DNA of 64,000 nucleotides from Chiridota heheva (taxonomy: Eukaryota > Echinodermata > Holothuroidea > Apodida > Chiridotidae). The stretch spans positions 559,001-623,000 of the forward strand of contig JAIGNY010001856.1 in the NCBI GenBank assembly GCA_020152595.1, in the 5' to 3' direction. This document shows positions 47,980-59,635 of this stretch, one piece after another. The stretch's first letter is position 1. The number at the start of each line of letters is the position of its first letter. A program made the position numbers and the translations under genes. The notes below the pieces were generated by a model that was not told the origin of the DNA, did not search any database, and was given only the letters and a program-made list of their open reading frames with translations.

Positions 47980-49083
47980 CTGACAAACAACAATTTGAAT
48001 AAAAGAAATAAATAAAAAGTTAAGACTTTAAGTTAGGCCTTCAGCCTGTTCAGGCTTAAGTTTTCTAGGCCTACACAGTAGTAAGAAAGAGTAACTGGCA
48101 TTAGGCCCTAGCAACTCAGTAGTAGTACAAGAGGTTAAAATATTAAAAAAATGTTTAGGTCTAAAATTATTATTTATTGTAGCCTAAATTATTAATTTTA
48201 TATGTTAATTAATGGTAGGATATTACTAAGTTTAATTCAAATGATATAATATACTACTTACAATTCTAATAAAACTAGTATACCCTGGGCTCTATACTAA
48301 CTACAGTAGGATAGGAACCTAATGTTATTAAATGGTAAAAGTTTGATTATTATTTTAGGGACAAAAATACATATTTATGAAAATTCAGATTACAACTTGG
48401 GCAAAAAGGCTTAGTACATGATTATTAATATGGTAGTTCCACTAAAAATTAAAAAATACTGTAAACTTTCTTTTTGCGATACTAAGACCTGAAAGGAACC
48501 CGTTCAAATTACGACAAATCCGAAAGGGAAATAAATAGGCTTCTTAATAATGTGCATGATGAGAAAAAAAAACTTCAGGCAGAAAAATAGCAAGAAATCA
48601 AATCCAAGTTTTAACATATTTAGAACACTATTAAAATCCTTAAGACACATGCATCATTTTAAATCATAAAATGTCATCTTTTTGATAAGTATTTTTTCAC
48701 TTATTAACAACGTAGACTGATTGCAGCATGATTGCATCACATAGCTTTTTAGAGTAAATTTATGACAGTATGCATTTACACTATAGAATCCCAATCAGTC
48801 ACTGAGCAACTCGGGAGTAACATGTAACACAAGCTATCAAAATCTCCAAATATGTACTTCAGTGTAGCGAAAAAAGAGCCTTAACTGTAAGAAATATACA
48901 AATCGATAACCTATTTTTCCTTAACAGTAAGTATTTTAAGGAAAGAATTTATGGTTTATTGTATTTTTCCAATTTTTTTTCCTTTTAAAATCCATCGGAC
49001 ATTTTGTTTGTAGGATAGAGAGGGTATCAACACGGAAGTGAAGTCTCGCATCGCGTGGTTTGAATTTTGGTGATATTGGAACT
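47980..49083. other. No gene seen
   Basis: AT-rich DNA with no coding or repeat signal that I can support. It includes the putative upstream region of the broken minus-strand gene. Confidence 0.4.
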
Positions 49084-49335
49084 TTATTAATAAACAAAAC
49101 ATAAGAAAATATTATGTCATTATGGCATTGAAAATAGTTTATAAAGCCATTATCCCTGGTCCATCAGCCCTTAGCCCAGATTAAATTGCACATCAGTTTT
49201 GGAAGGTTTGCCAGGTGATCATAAAATGATGATAAGTAGGACAAGAACAGGTAATCATAAAATGATGTCCCTCCATTAATGATCTTAAAGATCATAAAAA
49301 ATATAGGAGAGAACACTTCATGTCCCTCCATAATG
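49084..49335 (+). repeat. Single-copy form of the 52.4 kb repeat element
   Basis: Matches 52378-52460 and 52870-52935 collinearly ('TAATAAACAAAACA', 'AATAGTTTATAAAGCCATTA', 'GGTCCATCAGCCCTTAGCCC', 'AGGTTTGCCAGGTGATCATA', 'TGATGATAAGTAGGAC'), but carries the 73 bp unit only once. Confidence 0.85.
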
Positions 49336-49771
49336 ATCATTCCATTTTTTTTTGAAAAAAAAGCAGCTGTGCTGTTTTCAAACAATTGATTTTGAATTTA
49401 GGGTTCACAGATACTGTGTAAAATACAGGATTACCTGCAAGTTTCAAACCTGACTATACTTTCACTTTGCATCCAGCAACTTGTGCACATCCACCTACTA
49501 TAACACAACTAAAAACATGGTTCATTATTTAATACACAATCATTTGTATGTTGTTAAAACTGCTTGGTGAGTAACAAAGCATGCAACAATCAAAGATCCA
49601 CACCTGGGGAACAACATTTGAAAATAGATGTACATATCAATGCAGAGGAAGTGCATCTAAACTTTGGTTCTGCACACCACGTATATTATCAATTTCAAGT
49701 ATATATGGTTGCATTTGCCATAACTAGACACAATCTAGCATTGTTACTCTTCACTTTCTCAAGCCACCGTC

Positions 49772-49998
49772 AGGAAAGTACACAACCAATCGCACTGAAT
49801 ACCTTAGTTTAGGAAAATACACAACCAATCGTACCGAACACCTCAGTTCAGGAAAATACACAAACCAATCACACTGAACACCTTCGTTCAGAAAAGTATA
49901 CAACTAATCACACTGAGCACCTTCGTTCAGAAAAGTACACAACCAATCGCACTGAACACCTTAGTTCAGGAAAGTACACAACGAATCACACTGAACAC
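49772..49998. repeat. 38-39 bp minisatellite, six copies
   Basis: Six copies of a unit starting AGGAAAGTACACAACCAATC, then 'GCACTGAACACCTTAGTTC', with point changes between copies. Confidence 0.95.
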
Positions 49999-50240
49999 TG
50001 ATATAGCTGCAGTAGTTTTACACAATGACTATAAAATAGGACTAAAGCATAATCATCTAACTAAAATTGCATTTGTGCTAACAAAAGGTTTAAAAACCTT
50101 AAATATCCAAAACCTTTACATACATAGCCAATTGCACTGAACACCGATATTAGCGGCAATTTACACAATTACTAAAAACAGGATTGAAACATAATTACCC
50201 AACTAAATTTGCATTAAGGCCTACAAAATGTTGAAACAAA
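49999..50240. repeat. ~150 bp diverged direct duplication
   Basis: 49985-50085 and 50135-50230 share 'CACTGAACAC..GATAT', 'TTTACACAAT', 'ATAATCATCTAACTAAA'-like and 'TTGCATT' blocks in order, each following a piece of the 39 bp unit. The larger repeat therefore contains the 39 bp unit. Confidence 0.55.
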
Positions 50241-50527
50241 ACTATTACATGAATTCTATCAAAACTTCGAGCATTAACATCTTACAAGAACCAAAGCTAC
50301 TAGGCAACAGCCCTTCCCCTGGTTTACTATGGATGACTTGATAAACACATCGATTATAAATTGAATTACGAATTTGGTCAGCAAACAAGCAATTTATCAT
50401 GTTCCCCATGTAAGAACGCAATGAAAAGTGCAATGTTACTCACCTTAATTTTTTCCAGCATCTTCGCAGGCATTGCGTGGCTGGACCCTCTTTCTATCCT
50501 GTCCCTCTCATGAGATATCCCCACACA

Positions 50528-51715
50528 TGCACGGTAGCAACAGAAATAACTTTGAATGGTAGCAAAATACATCACATCGAACAGTAGCAAAATACATCAC
50601 ATCAATTGTTAGCAAAATACGTAACATCGAAAGGAATACATCACATGGAACGGTAGCAAATCATGTCAAATCTGAATGGTAGCAAATTACATCACATCGA
50701 ACGGTAGCAAAATACATCATATCGAACAATCTAAGGGTAGCAAAATATATCACATTGAATGGTAGCAAATTACAGTACATCAAATCAAATGGTAGAAATT
50801 GATACATCACATCGAACGATAGCAATTGACACAATGATATATCACATTGAACGGTAGCAAATTACATTAAATCGAAAGGTAGCAAATTACATCACATCGA
50901 ACGGTAGCAAATTACATCACATCGAACGGTAGCAAATTACATCAAATCGAACAGTAGCAAATTACATCACGTCGAACGGTAGCAAATTACATCAAATCGA
51001 ACGGTAGCAAAATATATCACATTGAACGGTAGCAAATTACATCACATCGAACAGTAGCAAGTTACATCACATTGAACGGTAGCAAGTTACAACACATTGA
51101 ACGGTAGCAAGTTACAACACATCGAACTGTAGCAAATTACATCACATTGAACGGCAGCAAATTACATCACATCGAACAGTAGCAAATGACACATTGATAT
51201 TTTACATTGAACGGTAGCAAATTATATCAAATTGAAAGGTGGCAAATTACATCAAATCGAACGGTAGCAATTTACATCACATCGAACGGTAGCAAATTAC
51301 ATCAAAGCAAACGGTAGCTAATTACATCAAATCGAACAGTAGCAAAATACATTACATCGAACAGTAGCAAATTACATCACATCGATTGGTAGCAAATTAC
51401 ATCACATCGAACGGTAGCAAATTACATCACATCGAACGGTAGCAAATTACATCACATCGAACGGTAGCAAATTACATCAAATCGAACAGTAGCAAATTAC
51501 ATCACATCGAACAGTAGCAAATTACGTCACATCGAACGGTAGCAAATTACATCACTTCTAATGGTAGCAAATTACATCACATCTAACGGTGGCAAATTAC
51601 ATCAAAGCGAACGGTAGCAAAATATATCACATTGAACGGTTGCAAATTACATCACATCGGTGGTAGCAAATTACATCACATCGAACATTAGCAAAATATA
51701 TCACATTGAACAGTC
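50528..51715. repeat. 25 bp satellite, about 47 copies
   Basis: A unit reading ATCACATCGAACGGTAGCAA then ATTAC repeats with frequent single-base variants (CATCGA/CATTGA, ACGG/ACAG, AATTAC/AATATA). The left end is the most irregular and the middle the most uniform. Confidence 0.97.
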
Positions 51716-51781
51716 ATAAGTTTTCCCAAATTTGGATAGTCTGGTGCCTTTGGCTTTATTTCATCCCATTGCTGCCACCAT

Positions 51782-52378
51782 GTCAGCAATAGGCAGGCTT
51801 TCATTTTACAAATACAAAGTACACAAAAGTATTGCTCATATCCATGATATATCTCAGAACTCCAAACATCTGGAGGATTACAAATTCACGAATAAGCTCA
51901 CAAGATATATATTAATGTATCATGATTATCTGAAAGGTATCAGCAAAAAGCCCACCCATGCTCTCCCAAAAATATTCTCCACGAACTATTTTTGTTGGAT
52001 GAACCAAACATTTTGCTAGGACCATGCCTGGTAATTGACCAATCACAGTCCTAGTTACCTGACCCTATTTTATATTGATTTATGCAAAAAGAGTTAAAAA
52101 GTCTTTCTCATTGGTCAGAAGTCAGAAACTGCCAAATCAGCAAGATTGGGTGGAGGGCAAAATTCTGCACATATTCTAGCAAGACAATTTAAAGAATTCT
52201 TGATGTCTTAACCACTTGAGCAGATTGTCACAATGCCCTAATTTAAATCTACAGATTATAATAAGATGACAGAAACCAGATGGTCAATAATGGTTACACT
52301 CTAGAGTCTTTGCTTCAAAGAAATACACAATAACTACCAATATCATGTTTTGGGAAAGGGCTTTACTAGCCAGCTTTT
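51782..52378 (+). repeat. Paralogous segment B
   Basis: Collinear copy of 35196-35990 without the 178 bp duplication. It begins in 'GCAATAGGCAGGCTTTCATT' and ends near 'GGGAAAGGGCTTTACTAGCC', with many point differences and small indels. Confidence 0.85.
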
Positions 52379-52445
52379 AATAAACAAAACAAGAAAATAT
52401 GAAGCCATTATGACAATGAAAGTAGTTTATAAAGCCATGATCCCT

Positions 52446-52884
52446 GGTCCATCAGCCCTTAGCCCAGATTACATTGCACATCAGTTGTGGAAGGTTTGCC
52501 AGGTAATCATAAAATGATGGTCCATCAGCCCTTAGCCCAGATTAAATTGCACATCAGTTGTGGAAGGTTTGCCAGGTAATCATAAAATGATGGTCCATCA
52601 GCCCTAAGCCCAGATTACATTGCACATCAGTTGTGGAAGGTTTGCCAGGTGATGATAAAATGATGGTCCATCAGCCCTTAGCCCAGATTAGATTGCACAT
52701 CAGTTGTGGAAGGTTTGCCAGGTGATCATAAAATGATGGTCCATCAGCCCTTAGCCGCGATTGAATTGTACATCAGTTGTGGAAGGTTTGCCAGGTGATT
52801 ATAAAATGATGGTCCATCAGCCCTAAGCCCAGATTACATTGCACATCAGTTGTGGAAGGTTTGCCAGGTAATCAGAAAATGATG
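52446..52884 (+). repeat. 73 bp minisatellite, six copies
   Basis: GGTCCATCAGCCC starts at 52446, 52519, 52592, 52665, 52738 and 52811, exactly 73 apart. The flanks match the element at 49084-49335, where the unit occurs once. Confidence 0.97.
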
Positions 52885-53159
52885 ATAAGTAGGACCCACA
52901 AGAACACTTCATGTCCCTTCATAATGATCTTAAAGGGAGAGACTCTCACATAGCAGAGGTACTGTGAACTTAAGATAGCCCTAGATATATACACACATAG
53001 ATGAGACTGAACTTTATAATTACAAAACACTTTCTGGAGATTAATGATGAACCAAGTTGTCCTGGGTTAACACTTTTTGGACAGGTTATATGCCTTGGCC
53101 CATGCTTGGCCAAAGCAAGAATGTTCACATTAGATTATGTTTTGCTGTACTTCCCTACC

Positions 53160-53285
53160 TGATATACCCAATGGTTTGAAGCCACAAAATCTCAGGAAGA
53201 AAAAAATAGAATACAGTACATAAAAACTGAGAAATGTGAGAATGGGATTTCAAAACACGTTGTTTCTATTCAAATGAGATTTTTT
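53160..53285 (+). repeat. Dispersed repeat R1, partial copy
   Basis: 'CCAATGGTTTGAAGCCACAA' and 'AATCTCAGGA..AATAGAATAC' match the first third of R1, followed by a diverged 'TTGTTTCTATTCAAATGAG'. Confidence 0.5.
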
Positions 53286-53656
53286 TTAAATTTGTATAAC
53301 TCAAAACAACTGTAAACTTGATATATCTCCTTAGCATTCTAGTTTTGATTGAAAAAGATTCAGAATCAGGGAGACTTTTTATTGGTTTTATTAGCAGACA
53401 TTCTGGGGTTTTCTTACTGTCATGCAGGAGCAGAGCCAGCTTAAAATTTTGAGGGAGGCCACGCCAAAGCACAAATGATGTTTGATATTAAACTTGTTTT
53501 ATTGGCAGTTTTGTCATCATGGATGGAACATAAGTGGGGCAACTGGTGGAGGTGGCAATGGAAAGAGGCATAGGAAGCAGGATAAACTCCCCTCAGAAGA
53601 GTTCATCTTCACGAATGAGGGTGGGGGGGGGGAAAAATTATGGTGCCAGCCCCTTG

Positions 53657-53950
53657 GTCAGAAGGCCCAATAGTCCGAAGGTTCAATGGTTCAAAAGAAA
53701 AGGCCCACTTGTCCAAGGTCCGAAAGTTCAAAGGTTCACTAGTCCGAAAGTCACTGGTCCGAAGATTCACTAGTCCAAAGGCCCGATAGTCCGAAGATTC
53801 AATAGTCCCAAGGTAATGTATACCCTAAACCTTTGGACTTATTGGACCTTCGGTTTGGGTCTTTTCTTTTGGACTATTAAACCTTCAGAATAGTGGGCCT
53901 TTATTTCGGACTATTGAACATTTGGCCTAATAGACCTTCAAATCAGTGGG
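53657..53950. repeat. Large imperfect palindrome of TAGTCCGAAGGTT words
   Basis: The left half repeats 'AATAGTCCGAAGGTTCA'-type words; the right half carries their inverted form ('TTTCGGACTATTGAACATTT', 'TCTTTTCTTTTGGACTATTA'). The inverted pair CAAAAGAAAAGGCCCA / TGGGTC..TTTTCTTTTG shows that the two halves are related, so it could fold into a long hairpin. Confidence 0.7.
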
Positions 53951-53954
53951 CGGA

Positions 53955-54320
53955 TACCAAAATTATTAACATGATATTGATCAAGTTGAAGGAAAATTTG
54001 GTTAAGTTGGAAGGAAAATTTGATCAAATTGGAAGAAAATTTGGTAAATTTGAAGGAAATATTGTTAGAATTGAAGGAAAATTTGGTAAATTGAAAGAAA
54101 AACTCTAACCTTTAAAAAACTTTCCCAAAAATGAAGATAAATTCCTGAAAATGAATGAAATTTTCCAAAAAGGAAGGCGAATTTCCAATTTGGTAAAATC
54201 ATTGGAAAAATGTTGGCAAAACTGAAGGAAAAACTTCTCAAAAAACAAGGTAATTTTCCAAAAAAATTAAAGAAACTCCTGAAATCAAAGGAAATTTCCT
54301 AATGAAGGAAATTATTCTGT
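53955..54320. repeat. AT-rich degenerate array, copy at 54 kb
   Basis: Starts with the family leader 'AAAATTATTAACATGATATT' and continues with 'GAAGGAAAATTTGGTAAA'-type then 'CCTGAAAATGAATGAAATTT'-type units. A C-rich edge follows at 54405-54435. Confidence 0.65.
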
Positions 54321-55245
54321 TATTATACTATTTTGAAAATTGTAACTTAAAAATTATCTCATCATAAAAAAAATATCAATGGAAGAATCTCATGATGGCC
54401 CATGGCCCCTTCCCTTCCTCCCCCACCACCGGCCCCTGTTGGCATGGGGGAAGTAGCTGTGCTACATGTACAGTAGAATGAGCAAACAAGGAGATTAACG
54501 CAATAGATTAAAACATCTTGCAGGGAAAGTGTAGAAAGGCACTGATGTAGCTTTCCCCTTTTCGTTCAGCAGCAAAGGTTACCCATTGCATTCTTTTCTT
54601 AAGATCCAAAGATTAAGCCAGCTATAAATCCATAATGAATTGGGGATGGATGGGTTGAGTGATATTGATTTGTCTCTTATTTTGTTCCTAGTGAAGTTGT
54701 TGACAAAAGGCTTTCACACTTTTGTATGCCACACACAGTAACTTGATGTATGTCATGTGGAGTAAGTAGTACAGTACTTTATGTCTCCGATGCTTTTGGT
54801 TCCGATGTTAATAGCATAAGGAACTAATGCTATGTTGTGTATGGGTGAATGTATGTGTGTGTGTCTGTGACAGCAAACGTGTTAACATGATATCTTCAGA
54901 ACGATACAATGAATTTATGTCATATTTGGCACACAGATAGGCCATGGTCTGTAGATGTGTCCTGGTGTGTTTAATGTTGATGTCCTGCATATTAATATGT
55001 AGGCAGGGCTTGATTTCAAAATCTTGAAATGCTCATATTTTTACAATCGCATGCCTGTTTAGTTTCATACGTAGTAGAATTATGATGTCAGCTGGTGTGT
55101 ACATGTTCACAGTGTTCAAACCTTGAATTACAATAATATGCATAGCAAAGTAGAAGCTCCCAAAGCTTTTAGCTGGGGGGTTCAGCTGTATTCCAGAAAT
55201 ATCAAGTACACAGGTGAAAAATGATATGAAATTATTGAGAATGTT
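54321..55245. other. No gene; small GT run
   Basis: A short GTGTGT run lies near 54853-54868. No exon recognised. Confidence 0.4.
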
Positions 55246-55249
55246 AGTA

Positions 55250-55274
55250 CTGTGCAGTATGTATAGACTGTGCA

Positions 55275-55324
<50 letters not shown>

Positions 55325-56530
55325 TGCAGTATATATAAACTGCGCAGTACACTGTATATAGACTGCGCAGTACACTGTATATAGACTGCGCAGTACACTG
55401 TATATAGACTGCGCAGTACACTGTATATAGACTGCGCAGTACACTGTATATAGACTGCGCAGTACACTGTATATAGACTGCGCAGTACACTGTATATAGA
55501 CTGCGCAGTACACTGTATATAGACTGCGCAGTACACTGTATATAGACTGCGCAGTACACTGTATATAGACTGCAGTACACTGTATATAGACTGCACAGTA
55601 CACTGTATATAGACTGCAGTACATTGTATATAGACTGCGCAGTATATATAGACTGCGCAGTATATATAGACTGCGCAGTATATATAGACTGCAGTATATA
55701 TATATAGACTGCAGTATGTATAGACTGCACTGCACTGTATATAAACTGCGCAGTACACTGTATATAGACTGCGCAATACACTATATAGACTGCGCCGTAC
55801 ACTGTATATAGACTGCGCAGTACTCTGTATATAGACTGCAGTACACTGTATATAGACTGCAGTACACTGTATATAGACTGCGCATTGTATATATAGACTG
55901 CGCAGTGTATATAGACTGCGCAGTGTATATAGACTGCAGTACACTGTATGTAGACTGCGGTATATATAGACTGCGGTATATATAGACTGCGGTGTGTATA
56001 GACTGCGGTGTGTATAGACTGGGTGTGTATAGACTGGCGGTGTGTATAGACTGCGGTGTGTATAGACTGCGGTGTGTATAGACTGCGGTGTGTATAGACT
56101 GCGGTGTGTATAGACTGCGGTGTGTATAGACTGCGGTGTGTATAGACTGCGGTGTGTATAGACTGCGGTGTGTATAGACTGCGGTGTGTATAGACTGCGG
56201 TGTGTATAGACTGCTGTGTGTATAGACTGCGGTGTGTATAGACTGCGCAGTGTGTATAGACTGCGCAGTGTGTATAGACTGCGCAGTGTGTATAGACTGC
56301 GCAGTGTGTATAGACTGCGCAGTGTGTATAGACTGCGCAGTGTGCATAGACTGCGCAGTGTGCATAGACTGCGCAGTGTGCATAGACTGCGCAGTGTGCA
56401 TAGACTGCGCAGTGTGCATAGACTGCGCAGTGTGCAGAGACTGCGCAGTGTGCAGAGACTGCGCAGTGTGCAGAGACTGCGCAGTGTGCAGAGACTGTGC
56501 AGTGTGTATAGACTGCACAGTATATATTTC
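55250..56530. repeat. TATAGACTGC array with stepwise unit change
   Basis: All units share TATAGACTGC. From left to right: a pure (TA)n run (55278-55320), 23-base units with GCAGTACACTGTATATAGAC (55340-55900, some shortened), 16-base units GCGGTGTGTATAGACT (about 55985-56235), 18-base GCGCAGTGTGTATAGACT (56236-56340), then GTGTGCATAGACT (to about 56425) and GTGTGCAGAGACT (to about 56500), returning to the TATA form at the end. Open frames through it in several phases are by-products of the repeat. Confidence 0.97.
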
Positions 56531-56935
56531 CTATCAGGAAAATGACTATTATAAGATATTCATACCAATTTAAAATAATCAAAAGACTTGTTTTAAGTTT
56601 CGGATTGATAATGTTTCATGACAAATTAAGATGAACAATAGACATTGGCATTCATTTAATATGACCAATGTTCCTAAATTTGAGGCTCTTTTTGAAGTAC
56701 ATAGCTCATTATTGGTGGTGGTACATTGAGTCAGCTTGTTATTGGAATTGGTTCAGAGTATAGGGAGAAAATCCATTTTGAAATGAGGAGCTTAGTGAGA
56801 CTTCAAACCAAAGAAGTTCCCAGTTGGATTTTTGTTTAAAAAGTTGGTCTAAAAGATTGCTGGAGAAAATTGTTGATTGCAGTACGTGATCTTTTGTCAT
56901 GTATCTTTTGAACAAGTATGCAATTCCTCGTATTT
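56531..56935. other. No gene seen
   Basis: AT-rich DNA between two repeats. Confidence 0.4.
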
Positions 56936-57225
56936 AGATTACTGTATTCAACGTATTAAGCACCCCTGCTCTAATAAGTGGCCGCCGCCCACCCAACATT
57001 TTTTGACTGGTAACATCATTTATTTGAAGACTTATAATGAATGCTTAAGTTGTATTACATTCTTTGTTTATTTTGCGTGTGATGTTCACAATATTTTTGT
57101 GGTCATGTGGTGCTACTATAGAACCACTTCTGTGCAGTTTGAATATCACACTGTATATGACCCCTGAGCATGGCTCTTTTTAGGAAGAAACTTTGCATTT
57201 AAAAGTGGTGCAATTTTATGTGCGT
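56936..57225 (+). repeat. Dispersed repeat R2, unexpanded copy
   Basis: Contains 'GTATTCAACGTATTAAGCAC', 'CTCTAATAAG', a middle AT-rich part, 'CACACTGTATATGACCCCTG', 'AGCATGGCTCTTTTTAGGAA' and 'AAAAGTGGTGCAATTTTAT'. The same landmarks in the same order occur at 60597-60930 and 62268-62312, but there the CTGAGCATGG..TTAGGAAG part is expanded. Confidence 0.75.
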
Positions 57226-57585
57226 AATCGCTCTGGGTGCTTATCACGTCGAATACGATGTTTACTCATAAAAGCACTAGCCATGGAATCTTTCGTTCCA
57301 ATCACATTTATGTAATTGACTCATAGCACGTGTGATTCGCTTGAGGTACAAGCTCAAATGATTTCATTGGGTCGAAGTAGAGAGAGTTTAGATACAGACC
57401 CCTAGCTTTGCATTTCACAGGGGCGGCAGCCCCACCCTCTTCATATGGAGATTCCAGGTAGAACAGTCTTTTATAGACATGTAGCAATTTCTAAATTTGT
57501 AAATTCTCAGCCGATTAAGTTTATTGAATTTTGAAAAAAAAGCACCTTCTACAGTTTTTGAGTTATCAAAGATTAACCAGTTTTT
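57226..57585. other. No gene seen
   Basis: AT-rich DNA, no features supported. Confidence 0.4.
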
Positions 57586-59635
57586 GGTTCGCATGCGAAG
57601 CATTTTGCGAACCTATGTAATGGTGATTACGGCCGTCCATCTGTCCGGCCATCCGGCCGTCCACAGATTCGTCCACTAGTTTTTTGAGAATTCCTCAGAA
57701 AATATTAAAGTTTCTTCAGAGTTTTTCAGAAAAGTTAAAAATTTCTTTAGATACCCTTATGGATGGTTAGAATTTCCTTATAAAATGTTAAAGTTTTTCA
57801 GAGATACTTAAGATAGGATTAAAGACTAGTATCCTTAAAAAGTCTACAAAACATTTGATATCTTTTTAGAAGATAACTGTAAAATGATATAATTATCCAA
57901 TATTCTTCAGAGATCTTCAAGTCTCTCTTGTAGCACTTGAGATTTAAAATCCTTAAAATTCTTCAAAATATTTGGACACCAACAATTGTATCAGGCATGA
58001 TTATTAAATTCCACCTTTATTATTGTGGTCATTTGAATAAAGTTGCTACAGTATATGACCTGGCCAGACTTTTTAGTTAGTATGCTTAGTCAGGGAGTGT
58101 GACAGGATGTGATTGCATATGGACATAGGGAGGGATGCCATGTGGGACATGGATGAGGGACATGTGATATAATATTTATCATGTTGTATACACCAAGAGC
58201 TATATCAGGCATAATTGTTTGACTCCACTTTTTTTTCTTATTTAACAACTCATTTGCACAAAAGGTATTATATGAACTGACACTTTCATACATAGTATGC
58301 TCAATCAGGGACTGTGATAGCTAGGATTAGACTTCTCATGGAGCCTATGGGACGTCATATGAGACATAGGGTGGGATGCCATGTGGGATGCCATGTTGGA
58401 CATGGGGTGGGATGTCATGTGGAAGAGGGTGGAATGCCATGTAGGATATGTGGTGGAATACCATGCAGGACAGGGTGGAATGCTATGGGATGGAATGTCA
58501 TGTGGGACATGGGATGTCATGTGGGACATGGTGTCCCATTCCATTTTAACAAGTCATTTGCATAGAAGTTATTATATGAACTGACACTTTCATACATTAG
58601 TATGCTCAATCAGGGACTGATAGCTAGGATGAGACTTCTCATGGAGCCTGTGGGATGTCATGTGGGACATGGGGTGGGATGCCATGTGGAACAGGGTAGA
58701 ATGCCATGTGGGACATGGTGGGATGCCACGAGTAACACAGAGTGTGACATAGGTTGGGATGCCTTGTGACATAGGGTAGGATGCCATGTGTGACATAAGG
58801 TAGGTTGCCATGTGTGGCATAGGGTAGGAGGCTATGTGGGACATAAGGTAGGATGCCATGGGGACATGGGATGTGATGCCATGTGGGTCATAAAGTAGGA
58901 TGTCATTGGGAAATTGGGAGGGATACCATGTGAAACATGGTGGGATGCCATGTGGAACATCAGGTGGGAAGCCACTGATGCGGGACAGGGAGGGATGCCA
59001 TGTGGGACATAGGGAGGGATGCCATGTGGTACATATGGTTGGATTGTGGGACATACATGTAGGATGGGATCCATGTGGGTCATAGCATGGGATGCCATGT
59101 GGGACATATGGAATGCCATGTGGGACATATAGTGGAATGCCATGTGAGACACTATGGTGGAATGCCATGTGGGAGATATGGTGGAATGCCATGTGGGACA
59201 AGGCATGGGATGTCATGTGGGACATGAGGTGGGATGTCATTTGGAACATGGGATGTGGGACATAAAGTGGAATGCCATGTGGGTCATAGAATGGGATGCC
59301 CTGTGGGACATGATGGAATGCCACTTGAGACATGGGAAGTCATGTGGGACATAGGGTGGGATGCCATGTGGGAGATATGGTGGAATGCCATGTGGGACAT
59401 AGGATGGGATGTCATGTGGGACATGGGATGGGATGTCATGTGGGACATGGGGTGGGATGCCATGTGGGACATGGGATGGGATGCCATGTGGAACATGGGG
59501 TGGGATACCATGTGGGACATGGGATGCCATGTGGGACATGGGGTGGGATGCCATGTGGGACTTTATGTGAGATGCCATTTTTATAATTGGCCGGGTCATA
59601 TGATATGGATGTCAATTTGCATTCGCATGCGAACC
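57586..59635. mobile_element. Element with palindromic inverted ends
   Basis: GGTTCGCATGCGAA at 57586-57599 is repeated inverted at 59622-59635 and is itself largely self-complementary; the left end carries a further hairpin (GGTTCGCA / TGCGAACC, 57586-57613). It encloses a CCGTCC-rich block (57635-57675), AT-rich DNA and the 24 bp minisatellite. No coding frame. It is probably a non-autonomous transposon whose interior expanded. Confidence 0.55.
58090..59590. repeat. 24 bp minisatellite, GGGATGCCATGTGGGACATG
   Basis: Dozens of variable copies of a unit starting GGGATGCCATGTGGGACATG, in three blocks (58110-58170, 58335-58540, 58640-59590). Each block is preceded by the same non-repeat segment ('TATTATATGAACTGACACTT' and 'AGTATGCTCAATCAGGGACT' at 58265 and 58570; a shorter form at 58080), so there is a higher-order repeat of about 300 bases. 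Confidence 0.95.

Noticed and set aside
55033..56582. Long minus-strand open frames (up to 466 codons) of Tyr/Ser/Ala/Val repeats
   Set aside because: They run only through the TATAGACTGC array and are open in several phases on both strands. They are by-products of a stop-free repeat.
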